Assembly: GCA_016234345.1 (NCBI GenBank)
Contig: JACRFG010000009.1
Location: 1-22,759, forward strand
DNA: 22,759 bases
DNA from: Candidatus Jorgensenbacteria bacterium
GTDB lineage: Bacteria; Patescibacteriota; Minisyncoccia; UBA6257; GWB1-50-10
Reading direction: 5' to 3'
In this document: piece after piece, positions 6,646 through 14,655 of the stretch
Position numbering within the stretch: position 1 is the stretch's first letter
Layout: every line of letters begins with the position of its first letter
Notes under the pieces: model-generated
What the model saw: only the letters and a program-made list of their open reading frames with translations
Told to the model about the DNA's origin: nothing
Database searches by the model: none
Translations under genes and position numbers: made by a program

Positions 6646-7018
6646 AGCCGAATCGTACGCCCGCGCACTCGTTGAAGCGTGGCACGATTCACCAACTTCC
6701 GAACACGATCGAGTTATCGAACGTTTTATACAAGTAATCAGAAAGAATGGAGATTGGAATCAAATACCGGCTATCAACACTTCTTTAGAGCGTCTGCTTA
6801 CCAAAGAAAAGGGTGGAAAAATAGTCGATATCGAAACAGCTCGACCGTTACCCACCAAAATTATGCAGGGACTAATCAATAATTTCCGTTCGCCCGATAT
6901 AGTTAATGTAAAAAACAATACAAAACTAATCGCCGGCGTGCGCATTACTTTAAACGGCACTGAGGAACTCGACCTCTCTTTTGCCCACAAATTAAGAAAA
7001 CTTTTCCGTAACGCTTAA
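6635..7018 (+). CDS. atpH: F-type ATP synthase subunit delta (short form)
   Basis: Links the peripheral stalk to the top of F1. Identified by position between atpF and atpA, by the opening MKYKAESYARALVEAW and by the C-terminal pattern KLIAGVRITLNG followed by LRKLFRNA. At 127 aa it is about 50 residues shorter than the usual 175-180 aa. The loss falls within the N-terminal helical bundle and the linker, while the C-terminal sheet region is kept. The stop is 1 nt before the atpA ATG. Confidence 0.88.
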   Translation: MKYKAESYARALVEAWHDSPTSEHDRVIERFIQVIRKNGDWNQIPAINTSLERLLTKEKGGKIVDIETARPLPTKIMQGLINNFRSPDIVNVKNNTKLIAGVRITLNGTEELDLSFAHKLRKLFRNA

Positions 7019-7019
7019 C

Positions 7020-8549
7020 ATGGCTTACGATATTATCGAAAAACTAAAAAAAGAAATTGGGGGCTTTAAAGAAAAGCCCGAATTTGAGCACGTAGGCGTG
7101 GTCATAGAAGCAGGGGATGGCATTGCCCGGGTATCGGGCCTCAATAAAGCCTTAAGCCAAGAAATTCTTATGATTGAAACGCCTAAAGAAGACGTGCCAG
7201 CCCTCGCTTTTAATTTAGAAGAAAGCTCCATCGGCGTGGTATTCTTGGGTGCACAAGAAAAAATTACCATAGGCAGCCGAGTACGAAGCACCGGACGCGT
7301 ACTATCAATCAAAGCCGGAGAAGAACTCATCGGCCGCGTTCTAAACCCCATAGGCGAACCAGTCGACGGCAAAGGGATCGTATTCGGAAAATCATCCAAA
7401 GCAATCGACTATCCATTGGAACGTCCGGCACCGACAGTGGTAATGCGGGAATCGGTACGTGTTCCACTCCACACCGGAATTAAAGCCATCGACGCCATGA
7501 TTCCTATCGGACGCGGTCAACGGGAACTTATCATCGGCGATCGCCAAACCGGAAAAACCAGCATTGCTCTGGATGCTATATTAAACCAAAAGAACGACAC
7601 ATCACGGCCACTACCCATATGTATTTATGTAGCTGTAGGCCAAAAAAATTCGAAAATAGCGCAATTTGTAAAAATACTTGAAGAGGCGGACGCATTGAAA
7701 TATTCGATTGTAGTTGCAACAAGCGCAGCCGATCCGGCAGCCCTAAAATATTTGGCGCCATTTGCCGGCTGTGCAATAGGAGAATACTTTATGGATCGCG
7801 GTCGTGACGTGCTTATCGTATACGACGATCTTTCAAAACATGCCGAATCTTACCGCGAACTTTCCCTACTACTCAGACGTCCACCAGGCCGTGAAGCATT
7901 TCCCGGAGACATTTTTTATCTTCATGCCCGTCTCCTCGAACGAGCCGCTAAACTTGATGCCGCCCACGGCAGCGGATCGTTAACCGCTTTACCTATAATC
8001 GAAACTCAGCTCGGTGACGTATCCGCCTACATTCCAACCAACGTCATATCCATCACTGACGGACAAATATATCTCGAATCAAATCTGTTTAACCAGGGAC
8101 TACGCCCGGCAGTAAACGTAGGACTTTCAGTTTCACGAGTCGGATCAGCAGCACAGACCAAGGCCATGAAAAAAGTGGCCGGACGATTAAGACTCGAATT
8201 GGCGCAATTCAGAGAACTGCGCGCTTTTGTACAATTCGCCGCCGACCTCGACGAAGCAACCAAGAAAAAAATAAAACAAGGCGAACTTTTAACCGAGGTG
8301 TTGAAACAGAACGACCGAAGCCCAATGCCTTTCGAGAATCAAACCATTATACTTTACGCCGCATTGAACGGATTCTTAAACGAAGTGCCGCTCGCCGACA
8401 TAAAACGTTTTGAAGAATCTTTTATTGATTACGTAAGCAAACGATATGACGAATCAATTTTGAAACCGCTGCGCGAAAAAAACGATATGGATCAGACCGT
8501 CGAGAAAAAACTCAAAGACGTCATCGAAGAATTCAAAGGGATATTCTAA
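7020..8549 (+). CDS. atpA: F-type ATP synthase subunit alpha
   Basis: The non-catalytic nucleotide-binding subunit of the F1 hexamer, which supplies the arginine finger to beta. Its parts are the N-terminal beta-barrel (about 25-92), Walker A GDRQTGKTS (173-181), Walker B region VLIVYDDLSKH (264-274), and VGLSVSRVGSAAQ with the Arg finger R373. A C-terminal helical domain follows. The 509-aa length is standard and all key residues are intact. It is one nucleotide from atpH and 3 nt from atpG. Confidence 0.97.
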   Translation: MAYDIIEKLKKEIGGFKEKPEFEHVGVVIEAGDGIARVSGLNKALSQEILMIETPKEDVPALAFNLEESSIGVVFLGAQEKITIGSRVRSTGRVLSIKAGEELIGRVLNPIGEPVDGKGIVFGKSSKAIDYPLERPAPTVVMRESVRVPLHTGIKAIDAMIPIGRGQRELIIGDRQTGKTSIALDAILNQKNDTSRPLPICIYVAVGQKNSKIAQFVKILEEADALKYSIVVATSAADPAALKYLAPFAGCAIGEYFMDRGRDVLIVYDDLSKHAESYRELSLLLRRPPGREAFPGDIFYLHARLLERAAKLDAAHGSGSLTALPIIETQLGDVSAYIPTNVISITDGQIYLESNLFNQGLRPAVNVGLSVSRVGSAAQTKAMKKVAGRLRLELAQFRELRAFVQFAADLDEATKKKIKQGELLTEVLKQNDRSPMPFENQTIILYAALNGFLNEVPLADIKRFEESFIDYVSKRYDESILKPLREKNDMDQTVEKKLKDVIEEFKGIF

Positions 8550-8552
8550 AAC

Positions 8553-9500
8553 ATGGACTCTACCCAAAATATCAAAACCCGCCTCAAAGCGGTGAACAGC
8601 GTAAACCAAATAACCAAGGCTATGGAGGTGGTGGCCGCAACCAAAATGCGGAAAGCCCAAGAAGTTGCCTTGAACTCACGTCCTTACGCATTCGCCGCGC
8701 TCGAACTTTTGAAAAAACTTACAGGAACTCTCCCTATTGAAACAACGCTAACCGTAAAACGTCCGGTGAATCATACCGTGCTTCTTGTCGTGGCATCAGA
8801 CCGAGGCCTCACCGGCGCTTTTAATACTCAAGTATTCCGTTCGGCTTCACAATTTTTAGCCAAGGACGAAAAAATAATCAATAATTTATCGCACCGCTAT
8901 TCGATCGTTGCGGTAGGCAAGAAAACCGTAGGATTTGCAGCCAAGAGAAATATACCGGTGATTAAAAATTTCTATGGGGTAGGTGATTATGTGACTCCCG
9001 AAGAAGTTAAACCTATCACCGACCATATTGCCCGAGGGTTTGTGAATGGCGAATGGGATCGCGTAGTCGCTATTTCTACGCATTTTAGAACAACCCTAAA
9101 ACAAGACGTGCTCATACGACACGTTTTACCGGTTAATATGGAAGAAATTAAAAAAACAGTTGAGGAAATAACTCCTGAACATGGCCGATATACGAACGGA
9201 GCAGAAACACAAAAACACGGACAAAAAATTGGCACCGAAACTCAAGATTATCTTTTTGAACCGGGAATAGCCGAAATCGTAGACAGCTTATTGCCGCATC
9301 TTATAACCATGCAAATCTATCATTTAATCCTCGAAGCGAACGCTTCCGAACATTCAGCCCGCCGCGTAGCCATGAAAAGCGCCTCCGATAACGCCGATGA
9401 ACTCTCCCATACCCTGGCCATCAATTACAACAAAGCCCGACAATCAGCCATTACCAAAGAAATAATAGAAATCACCTCGACCCAAAGCGCTTTAACATAA
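8553..9500 (+). CDS. atpG: F-type ATP synthase subunit gamma
   Basis: The central rotor shaft. The conserved N-terminal helix reads IKTRLKAVNSVNQITKAMEV and the C-terminal helix contains LAINYNKARQSAITKEIIEI, the two halves of the coiled coil inside the alpha/beta hexamer. The middle Rossmann-like domain contains a SDRGLTGAFN segment. At 315 aa it is about 25-30 residues longer than E. coli gamma; the extra length lies near residues 205-232, a polar HGRYTNGAETQKHGQK region before the C-terminal helix. It sits 3 nt after atpA and 4 nt before atpD. Confidence 0.96.
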   Translation: MDSTQNIKTRLKAVNSVNQITKAMEVVAATKMRKAQEVALNSRPYAFAALELLKKLTGTLPIETTLTVKRPVNHTVLLVVASDRGLTGAFNTQVFRSASQFLAKDEKIINNLSHRYSIVAVGKKTVGFAAKRNIPVIKNFYGVGDYVTPEEVKPITDHIARGFVNGEWDRVVAISTHFRTTLKQDVLIRHVLPVNMEEIKKTVEEITPEHGRYTNGAETQKHGQKIGTETQDYLFEPGIAEIVDSLLPHLITMQIYHLILEANASEHSARRVAMKSASDNADELSHTLAINYNKARQSAITKEIIEITSTQSALT

Positions 9501-9504
9501 AAAT

Positions 9505-10866
9505 ATGAACAAAGGCAAAATCATTCAAATAATCGGACCAGTCATAGACGTAGCATTCCCCGAAGGATACGAGCTGCCGCCGTTAAAAACAGCTCTTATT
9601 GTCGAAAATAAAGATCGTAAAATTGTCTGTGAAGTGGCGCGACACCTTGAACCAGGCCGTATACGAGCTGTGGCACTTTCCTCGACTGACGGCATTGCCC
9701 GTAACACCGAAGTAGAGGACACACACGCTCCTATTGCTGTACCGGTTGGACCGGAAGTCCTCGGCCACCTCTTTAATGTGCTAGGTGAATCGCTCGACGA
9801 AAAGAATATAAAATTTAAAAAAACATGGCCTATCTACCGGCCAAGCCCGGCTCTAACTCAACAATCTACAAAAACAGAAGTATTTGCGACCGGCATTAAA
9901 GTAATAGATTTGCTTGCCCCATTCATCAAGGGAGGTAAGGTGGGGCTTTTCGGCGGCGCCGGCGTGGGTAAAACCGTACTACTTATGGAACTTATCCGGA
10001 ACGTTGCCGAAGAGTCCGGCGGTGTTTCGATTTTCGGCGGCGTTGGTGAACGAACACGAGAAGGCAATGACCTCTACAACGAAATGAAAGAATCCGGAGT
10101 TATAGATAAAACCGCACTCGTCTTCGGCCAGATGAACGAAGTTCCCGGCGCGCGTCTCCGCGTAGCCTTGAGCGCCTTAACCATGGCCGAATACTTTAGA
10201 GACGAAGAACACAAAGACGTGCTTCTTTTCATCGACAACATCTTCCGTTTTTCCCAAGCAGGTTCCGAAGTATCAACGCTTTTGGGACGACTGCCTTCGG
10301 CAGTCGGTTACCAACCAACCTTGGCAACGGAAATGGGTTTGCTCCAAGAAAGAATAACCTCAACCCGCGACGGATCGATTACTTCGGTACAAGCTATTTA
10401 CGTTCCGGCTGACGACATCACCGATCCGGCACCGGCCACAACTTTCGCTCACTTGGATTCAACTATCGTGCTCTCCAGAGCCCTCACCGAAATAGGTATT
10501 TACCCGGCGGTCGACCCCTTAGGTTCTACATCAAGCGCTCTTGATCCTAAAATAGTAGGAGAAGAACACTACCGAGTAGCTCGCGAAGCAAAAAGAATTC
10601 TGGAACGATACCGAGAACTCCAGGACATTATTGCTATCCTTGGACTCGAAGAACTTTCGGATAACGACAAGCTTCTGGTGCATCGAGCCCGTAAAATACA
10701 AAAATTCCTGTCCCAACCGTTCTTTGTTGCCGAAACTTTCACCGGTCGTGCCGGAGCTTTCGTCTCCTTGAAACAAACCATAAGCGATTTTGCAGCCATT
10801 ATTGAAGGCCGCCATGACGAAAAGGACGAAGATTTCTTCTATATGAAAGGTGGATTGGAAAAATGA
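9505..10866 (+). CDS. atpD: F-type ATP synthase subunit beta
   Basis: The catalytic subunit of F1, making or hydrolysing ATP. Walker A is GGAGVGKTV (150-158), the catalytic Glu is E182 in GERTREGND, and Walker B is LLFIDN (240-245). The DELSEED-type lever that touches gamma and epsilon reads EELSDND near residue 385. The 453-aa length is slightly short of the usual 460-480. It starts MNKGKIIQIIGPVIDV. It overlaps the atpC start by 4 bp (ATGA). Confidence 0.98.
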   Translation: MNKGKIIQIIGPVIDVAFPEGYELPPLKTALIVENKDRKIVCEVARHLEPGRIRAVALSSTDGIARNTEVEDTHAPIAVPVGPEVLGHLFNVLGESLDEKNIKFKKTWPIYRPSPALTQQSTKTEVFATGIKVIDLLAPFIKGGKVGLFGGAGVGKTVLLMELIRNVAEESGGVSIFGGVGERTREGNDLYNEMKESGVIDKTALVFGQMNEVPGARLRVALSALTMAEYFRDEEHKDVLLFIDNIFRFSQAGSEVSTLLGRLPSAVGYQPTLATEMGLLQERITSTRDGSITSVQAIYVPADDITDPAPATTFAHLDSTIVLSRALTEIGIYPAVDPLGSTSSALDPKIVGEEHYRVAREAKRILERYRELQDIIAILGLEELSDNDKLLVHRARKIQKFLSQPFFVAETFTGRAGAFVSLKQTISDFAAIIEGRHDEKDEDFFYMKGGLEK

Positions 10867-11102
10867 AGATAAACGCGCTCACTCTAAAAGGAATTGCTTT
10901 CAAAGGCGAAGCTGAATCGCTGAACGTAAAAACGCTAAGCGGCGAAATTACTGTTTTAGACCATCATCGACCGTTAATATCGGTCCTTACGAAAGGAGAA
11001 ATAACCATAACCACACCTGATCGCAAAAAGACATCGATTCATGCGCGATCGGGTTTTTTGGAAATCGGAAATACAAATGAAGTCACTCTACTCATTGACT
11101 AA
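10863..11102 (+). CDS. atpC: F-type ATP synthase subunit epsilon, beta-sandwich domain only
   Basis: Couples the gamma shaft to the c-ring. The 79-aa protein covers the N-terminal beta-sandwich: the GEAESLNVKTLSGEITVLDH opening, with SVLTKGEI and GFLEIGNTNEVTLLID. It then stops, so the C-terminal helical pair that inhibits ATP hydrolysis in many bacteria is missing (typical length 130-140 aa). The stop is followed by the next gene with no terminator. It is translationally coupled to atpD by a 4-bp overlap. Confidence 0.9.
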   Translation: MKINALTLKGIAFKGEAESLNVKTLSGEITVLDHHRPLISVLTKGEITITTPDRKKTSIHARSGFLEIGNTNEVTLLID

Positions 11103-11123
11103 TCAATTATGTCATGTTAGAAT
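11095..11123 (+). promoter_or_regulatory. Promoter at the end of atpC for the carbonic-anhydrase-like gene
   Basis: TTGACT (11095-11100), 17-bp spacer, TAGAAT (11118-11123). The -10 box directly abuts the annotated ATG at 11124, so transcription from here should start near 11130, inside the coding frame. That favours either read-through from the atp operon for the ATG start or initiation at the TTG at 11163 for the short form. Confidence 0.6.
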
Positions 11124-12203
11124 ATGACAAGCACTCAACAAAATAATTCAAAAGGAAAAAAATTGGACGGTGTTAAATACTTACTCGCACTGAATCAGGA
11201 AAACTCACGCATATTTCAGGATCCCGGAACAGCACTTGAGCGACGCAAATATCGAGAACAACACCCAACCGAAATAGCGGTTTTGAAATGCATGGACGGC
11301 AGACTCAATCTGCCCGTCATGACCAATACTGCGCTCGGCATCATCCAGCCATGGAGAAATCTGGGCGGCCGTTTTGATCTGGGGTGGCCTCTATTCGCCT
11401 TAACCATGAAAGATTGGGTTGATTACGCGATAAACAGAGGCAGAGATTGTCTGGTTATTATCACGTATCACTACGCCAAGGGTGACGTTCATCGGGGCTG
11501 CAGAGGATTCAATTACGACGTTGATGCTGCCCGCGCGTTCACGGCCGAACTCAACAAACAATTCGATAGCGTATTCGGCAAAAAGGTGGTATACACGATC
11601 CGCTGCGGAATCGAGACAGACCTCGATACTCTCATACTGCATGGCGAGGGCGGCGAAGTCCTAGACGTTTCTTCTATTTCCGATCACTCTTCGGAAAATG
11701 TTGTAGAGATCCTGAGAAAAATGTATCCTCAGATGCCGTTTGCGATTCTTAAGGACTTACTGCCGCTTATCCAAGGCAACATAGAACATATTGCCGAGAT
11801 TAAAGATGCGAAACGACCAATCACCGATGCGGAACACAAAGAATGGGTACTCGCGGTAGGTCGAGGTTTTGACTGGCTTCATGAAATCAATACCACTTTA
11901 ATCGTCGGTCCTTACGATCCTGACTTAGCCGGCGCAATTCGAACAGCCGCAGGTATCTTACGAACCAACCTCGAAGAAAAACGTATCACCGAAGAAAAAG
12001 GCATTGTGCTTATGACTTCAGCTCCTTATAGAGATCCAGCCGGCCCGGAACCACATCTGGCAGCCGAAAAAGCTAAATTTTTAAACCGTTTTTCCTTTGA
12101 AATAATCAAAAAAGACGTACCCGAACTCTTGCCTTACCTCCAACGCCTTACCATGAGAGTCGATATGAACACAAGGCAAGCCGAAGTACTGGAACAAGAT
12201 TAA
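11124..12203 (+). CDS. Beta-carbonic-anhydrase-like zinc protein
   Basis: Residues 56-60 read C-M-D-G-R, 79-82 are N-L-G-G within PWRNLGGRF, and 123-126 are H-R-G-C. The order and spacing match the beta-carbonic-anhydrase core (CxDxR, then RNAGN, then HxxC), where Cys-His-Cys bind Zn and Asp-Arg form the catalytic dyad. H116 and the following GFNYD are extra. At 359 aa it is much longer than a usual beta-CA (about 200 aa), and the C-terminal half is not recognised. Relatives are sometimes labelled with the carboxysome shell CA (CsoSCA) domain, but no carboxysome genes are present here. The start is uncertain: ATG 11124, or TTG 11163 with an AAAGGA site 6 nt ahead. Carbonic anhydrase activity is inference. 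Confidence 0.7.
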   Translation: MTSTQQNNSKGKKLDGVKYLLALNQENSRIFQDPGTALERRKYREQHPTEIAVLKCMDGRLNLPVMTNTALGIIQPWRNLGGRFDLGWPLFALTMKDWVDYAINRGRDCLVIITYHYAKGDVHRGCRGFNYDVDAARAFTAELNKQFDSVFGKKVVYTIRCGIETDLDTLILHGEGGEVLDVSSISDHSSENVVEILRKMYPQMPFAILKDLLPLIQGNIEHIAEIKDAKRPITDAEHKEWVLAVGRGFDWLHEINTTLIVGPYDPDLAGAIRTAAGILRTNLEEKRITEEKGIVLMTSAPYRDPAGPEPHLAAEKAKFLNRFSFEIIKKDVPELLPYLQRLTMRVDMNTRQAEVLEQD

Positions 12204-12216
12204 ACAGAAGCAATTG

Positions 12217-12255
12217 AATCCGCTCTCTACCATTCAGGTTAAGGGCGGATTTTTC
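12217..12255 (+). terminator. Rho-independent terminator
   Basis: AATCCGCTC (12217-12225) pairs with GGGCGGATT (12243-12251) with one G-U pair, and ACC/GGT inside the loop can add three pairs. A T-rich tract (TTTTTCATTT) follows. It lies 13 nt after the carbonic-anhydrase-like gene and separates it from rmuC. Confidence 0.85.
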
Positions 12256-12278
12256 ATTTAACCAGACTGCGGTACAAT
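12251..12278 (+). promoter_or_regulatory. Probable promoter for rmuC
   Basis: -10 TACAAT (12273-12278), 16 nt before the ATG. The only -35 candidate is a weak TTTTCA (12251-12256), 16 bp upstream and inside the U tract of the preceding terminator. Confidence 0.4.
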
Positions 12279-12294
12279 AATAACTAAAGATATT

Positions 12295-13329
12295 ATGGTT
12301 GAAATTATCCTCATAATTATTTTTATCGTACTTATTATTGGTTTCGGATTGCTTTGGAACACATTAAAGAAAAGCGGAAAACCCAAAGAAGACCAATCGT
12401 TTTTATTACTCTCACAACGAATGGAAGCCTTAACGCAAGAAATAAACAACCAACTCGAGCGGAGTCGGCAAGCGTCAGAACGATCCGCACAAAACGTATC
12501 ATCACAAGTGCAGTCATTCACAAAAGGCATGACTGAACTTCGAGAAACGGTCCACCAGGTCAAAGAATCGGTTAAAGATGTTTCGTCATTTCAGGAAATG
12601 TTTCGAAGTCCTAAGCTTCGCGGCACCTGGGGAGAACTCACGCTCGAAGCTATTTTGAAGGAGTATTTCCCTCGGAATGGATATCAAACACAACACGAAT
12701 TTTCTAGTGGAGAAATTGTTGATGCGGTACTTAAACTCCCAAATAACTTGTTGCTTCCCATTGATTCAAAATTCAGCTGGGAAAATTTCAAAAAGATGAC
12801 TGAGTCAGAAAGCGAAACAGGACGTATAACGTTCCGGAAGATTTTTATTTCCGACATCAAGAAAAGAATTGATGAAATCGCAGGTAAATATATTCTACCG
12901 TCGGAAGGCACGATCGATATGGCGCTCATGTACGTACCCGCCGAGTCCGTCTATTACGAAGTAATTCAGAATGTAAAAGATGATGACATAGCGGAATATG
13001 CGCGAAAACGTAAAATCTATATTGTTTCTCCAAACACTCTTTACATCACGTTATCCGCTATCATTCATTGGTTTAAAGACGTCCAGCTTCAAAAACAGAC
13101 AGGGGATATCATGAAACGTCTTGAGGTGGTCATTAAAGACGCAACGACACTTGCAAGTGAATTCCAAAAATTAGGCAACCACCTCTCCGACGCACATTCG
13201 GCCTACGATCGAACCGATAAACGTTTGAATTTACTTGTTGAACGAACACAAAAAGTAATTCAGGCCGAGCACGAAGATCAAGAAAAGCTTATCGCGCCAA
13301 AACGCGAACGCCCCGAAAGCGAGGAATAA
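12295..13329 (+). CDS. rmuC: RmuC-family DNA recombination / nuclease-like protein
   Basis: The family is linked to limiting inversions at short inverted repeats and has a predicted restriction-nuclease-like fold. Residues 3-22 form an N-terminal membrane anchor, and about 35-100 is a coiled coil rich in Gln, Glu and Ser. The conserved core follows, with GTWGELTLEAILKEYF (110-125), an EIVDAVLKLP strand (140-149) and LLPIDSKFSWENF (153-165), whose D-x-K is the presumed active-site element. The 344-aa length is within the family range. It has its own promoter and lies 13 nt before the nucleotidyltransferase gene, so the two are probably co-transcribed. Confidence 0.93.
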   Translation: MVEIILIIIFIVLIIGFGLLWNTLKKSGKPKEDQSFLLLSQRMEALTQEINNQLERSRQASERSAQNVSSQVQSFTKGMTELRETVHQVKESVKDVSSFQEMFRSPKLRGTWGELTLEAILKEYFPRNGYQTQHEFSSGEIVDAVLKLPNNLLLPIDSKFSWENFKKMTESESETGRITFRKIFISDIKKRIDEIAGKYILPSEGTIDMALMYVPAESVYYEVIQNVKDDDIAEYARKRKIYIVSPNTLYITLSAIIHWFKDVQLQKQTGDIMKRLEVVIKDATTLASEFQKLGNHLSDAHSAYDRTDKRLNLLVERTQKVIQAEHEDQEKLIAPKRERPESEE

Positions 13330-13342
13330 CTTAATTATTACC

Positions 13343-14221
13343 ATGGAAGCAAATATCCGAGAACTTCTATTGTTTTATCGGATGCTCGGCCGACCGCTCA
13401 CAACCCTTGAGATCTGGCGATTATTACCGAACGATTCAAAACCAAAAAATATCGCGCATCTACTCCAAACACTTTCGGTTCTTCAAAACCAAAACGCGGT
13501 ATTTGAACACGATGGCTTTTGGTCTTTAGAAAATAACCCAAGGGTTAGCATGATTCGTCGTCGCCAAGACCTACTCCTTGACCATAAATGGAAAATACTC
13601 AAACGATTAGGAAAATTCTATAGCCTGATTCCCTTCATTGATTTTGTAATGGTTAGCGGCTCCATGGCATTCGGCAATATTCACAACCAATCCGATTTTG
13701 ATGTTCTGGTCGGCGTAAAAGAAGGGAGGATGTTCACTACTCGCTACCTCACCATCCTCGTATTCTCTCTGCTTGGCGCGAGACGCCTCGATGACCTTGA
13801 AGAAAGCAGCCCGAACAAGTTATGTTTCAATCATTTCGTAACCAAGAAATCTTTGACCAAGCCGCCGTTCAATTACTACCGCTCCCAGCTTTATCGAAAT
13901 CTCATACCTCTCTGGGGTACCGATGCTTCCATTAAATCTTTCATCGAGGCAAATTTATGGGCGGGCACAAATGACGCAATACTTTCCGATCAACGCCACT
14001 TGCCGCATCGGAACAATATAATTAAAAAAATTCTGGAATTCAAACTTAATGGCCGTCTTGGCGATATAATCGAAAATAAAATAGCCCGAGCCATAGCCAA
14101 GCGCCGACTCGAGTCATACTACGAAAAACACAAGCAAAGCGGGGGGCGAGTAGTAATCAACGATACCGAGCTGGAGTTCCATTTCGACCTTGAGTATGAA
14201 AAACAACTGCAAAAACTTTGA
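13343..14221 (+). CDS. Winged-helix plus nucleotidyltransferase-fold protein
   Basis: The first 75 residues look like a winged helix: helical LLLFYRMLGRPLTTLEIWRL, then a recognition-type helix, then the wing FEHDGFWSLE. A pol-beta-type nucleotidyltransferase core follows, with VSGSMAFGNIHNQSDFDVLV (104-123), the GS...SDFD motif carrying D118 and D120. A third acidic residue is not obvious. A helical C-terminal half (to residue 292) has no recognised motif. Such domain pairs occur in CPR genomes, but the substrate is unknown; a nucleic-acid or small-molecule nucleotidyltransferase, or an antitoxin-like role, are all possible. It follows rmuC by 13 bp and ends in TGA. Confidence 0.75.
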   Translation: MEANIRELLLFYRMLGRPLTTLEIWRLLPNDSKPKNIAHLLQTLSVLQNQNAVFEHDGFWSLENNPRVSMIRRRQDLLLDHKWKILKRLGKFYSLIPFIDFVMVSGSMAFGNIHNQSDFDVLVGVKEGRMFTTRYLTILVFSLLGARRLDDLEESSPNKLCFNHFVTKKSLTKPPFNYYRSQLYRNLIPLWGTDASIKSFIEANLWAGTNDAILSDQRHLPHRNNIIKKILEFKLNGRLGDIIENKIARAIAKRRLESYYEKHKQSGGRVVINDTELEFHFDLEYEKQLQKL

Positions 14222-14246
14222 CGACCAAAACTTACTACGTTATGCT
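14218..14246 (+). promoter_or_regulatory. Promoter for the start-less ORF
   Basis: TTGACG (14218-14223, overlapping the previous stop), 17-bp spacer, TATGCT (14241-14246). Transcription would begin near 14253, leaving a leader with an AAGGAG site at 14277-14282. Confidence 0.45.
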
Positions 14247-14278
14247 AAACAAGGTCCTTTCGTAAACACGTGCCATAA

Positions 14279-14590
14279 GGAGAAAAAACTTTCAATTTCG
14301 ATCCGGAAACCGTAACCGCTAAAGCACTAACTTCCTTAAAGCTCGAAGGATTTATTGTCCACTTCATACATGCCGAAAAGAATGGCGAACTAGATAAAGA
14401 AGGTATAGATTTTCTTATTTTTCTTCACAATGGTCTCGCGTTGACGCTCCAGATCACAGGCGATCCTAAAAAAGTAAACCGTCACTATGAACGACATCCC
14501 AACATCAGATATGTCATGGTGGTTAATCGAAATAGACCGATCTTTTACGCAAAAAGAATAAGACAGCTTATAGAAAGGTTCAATAAATAA
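14279..14590 (+). pseudogene. Small nuclease-fold-like ORF lacking a start codon
   Basis: An open frame of 103 codons ends at TAA 14588-14590 but has no ATG, GTG, TTG or CTG in its first half. The frame is bounded upstream by TAA 14276-14278. The protein looks genuine: TFNFDPETVTAKALTSLK, then GIDFLIFLHNGLALTLQI, then NIRYVMVV. It resembles a short CPR family I recall with a GIDFLVF...LQVK pattern, similar to the D...(E/Q)xK core of PD-(D/E)xK nucleases. Here the final Lys position is Thr (LQIT). The promoter, an AAGGAG site and a terminator are all in place, so the start codon seems to have been lost recently or dropped in assembly. The frame could also start at a rare codon. Confidence 0.55.
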
Positions 14591-14596
14591 TAATAT

Positions 14597-14630
14597 AACC
14601 CCCCTATATGCATGGGGGGGTTTACTTTTT
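14597..14630 (+). terminator. Rho-independent terminator after the start-less ORF
   Basis: AACCCCCC (14597-14604) pairs with GGGGGGTT (14615-14622), loop of 10 nt, followed by TTTACTTTTT. The 3' tail doubles as the -35 region of the next transcription unit. Confidence 0.85.
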
Positions 14631-14649
14631 AAACAAGATCTGCTATACT
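14621..14649 (+). promoter_or_regulatory. Promoter of the small RNA unit
   Basis: TTTACT (14621-14626), 17-bp spacer, TATACT (14644-14649). No open frame of note follows before the terminator at 14731. Confidence 0.6.
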
Positions 14650-14655
14650 GCTTAT

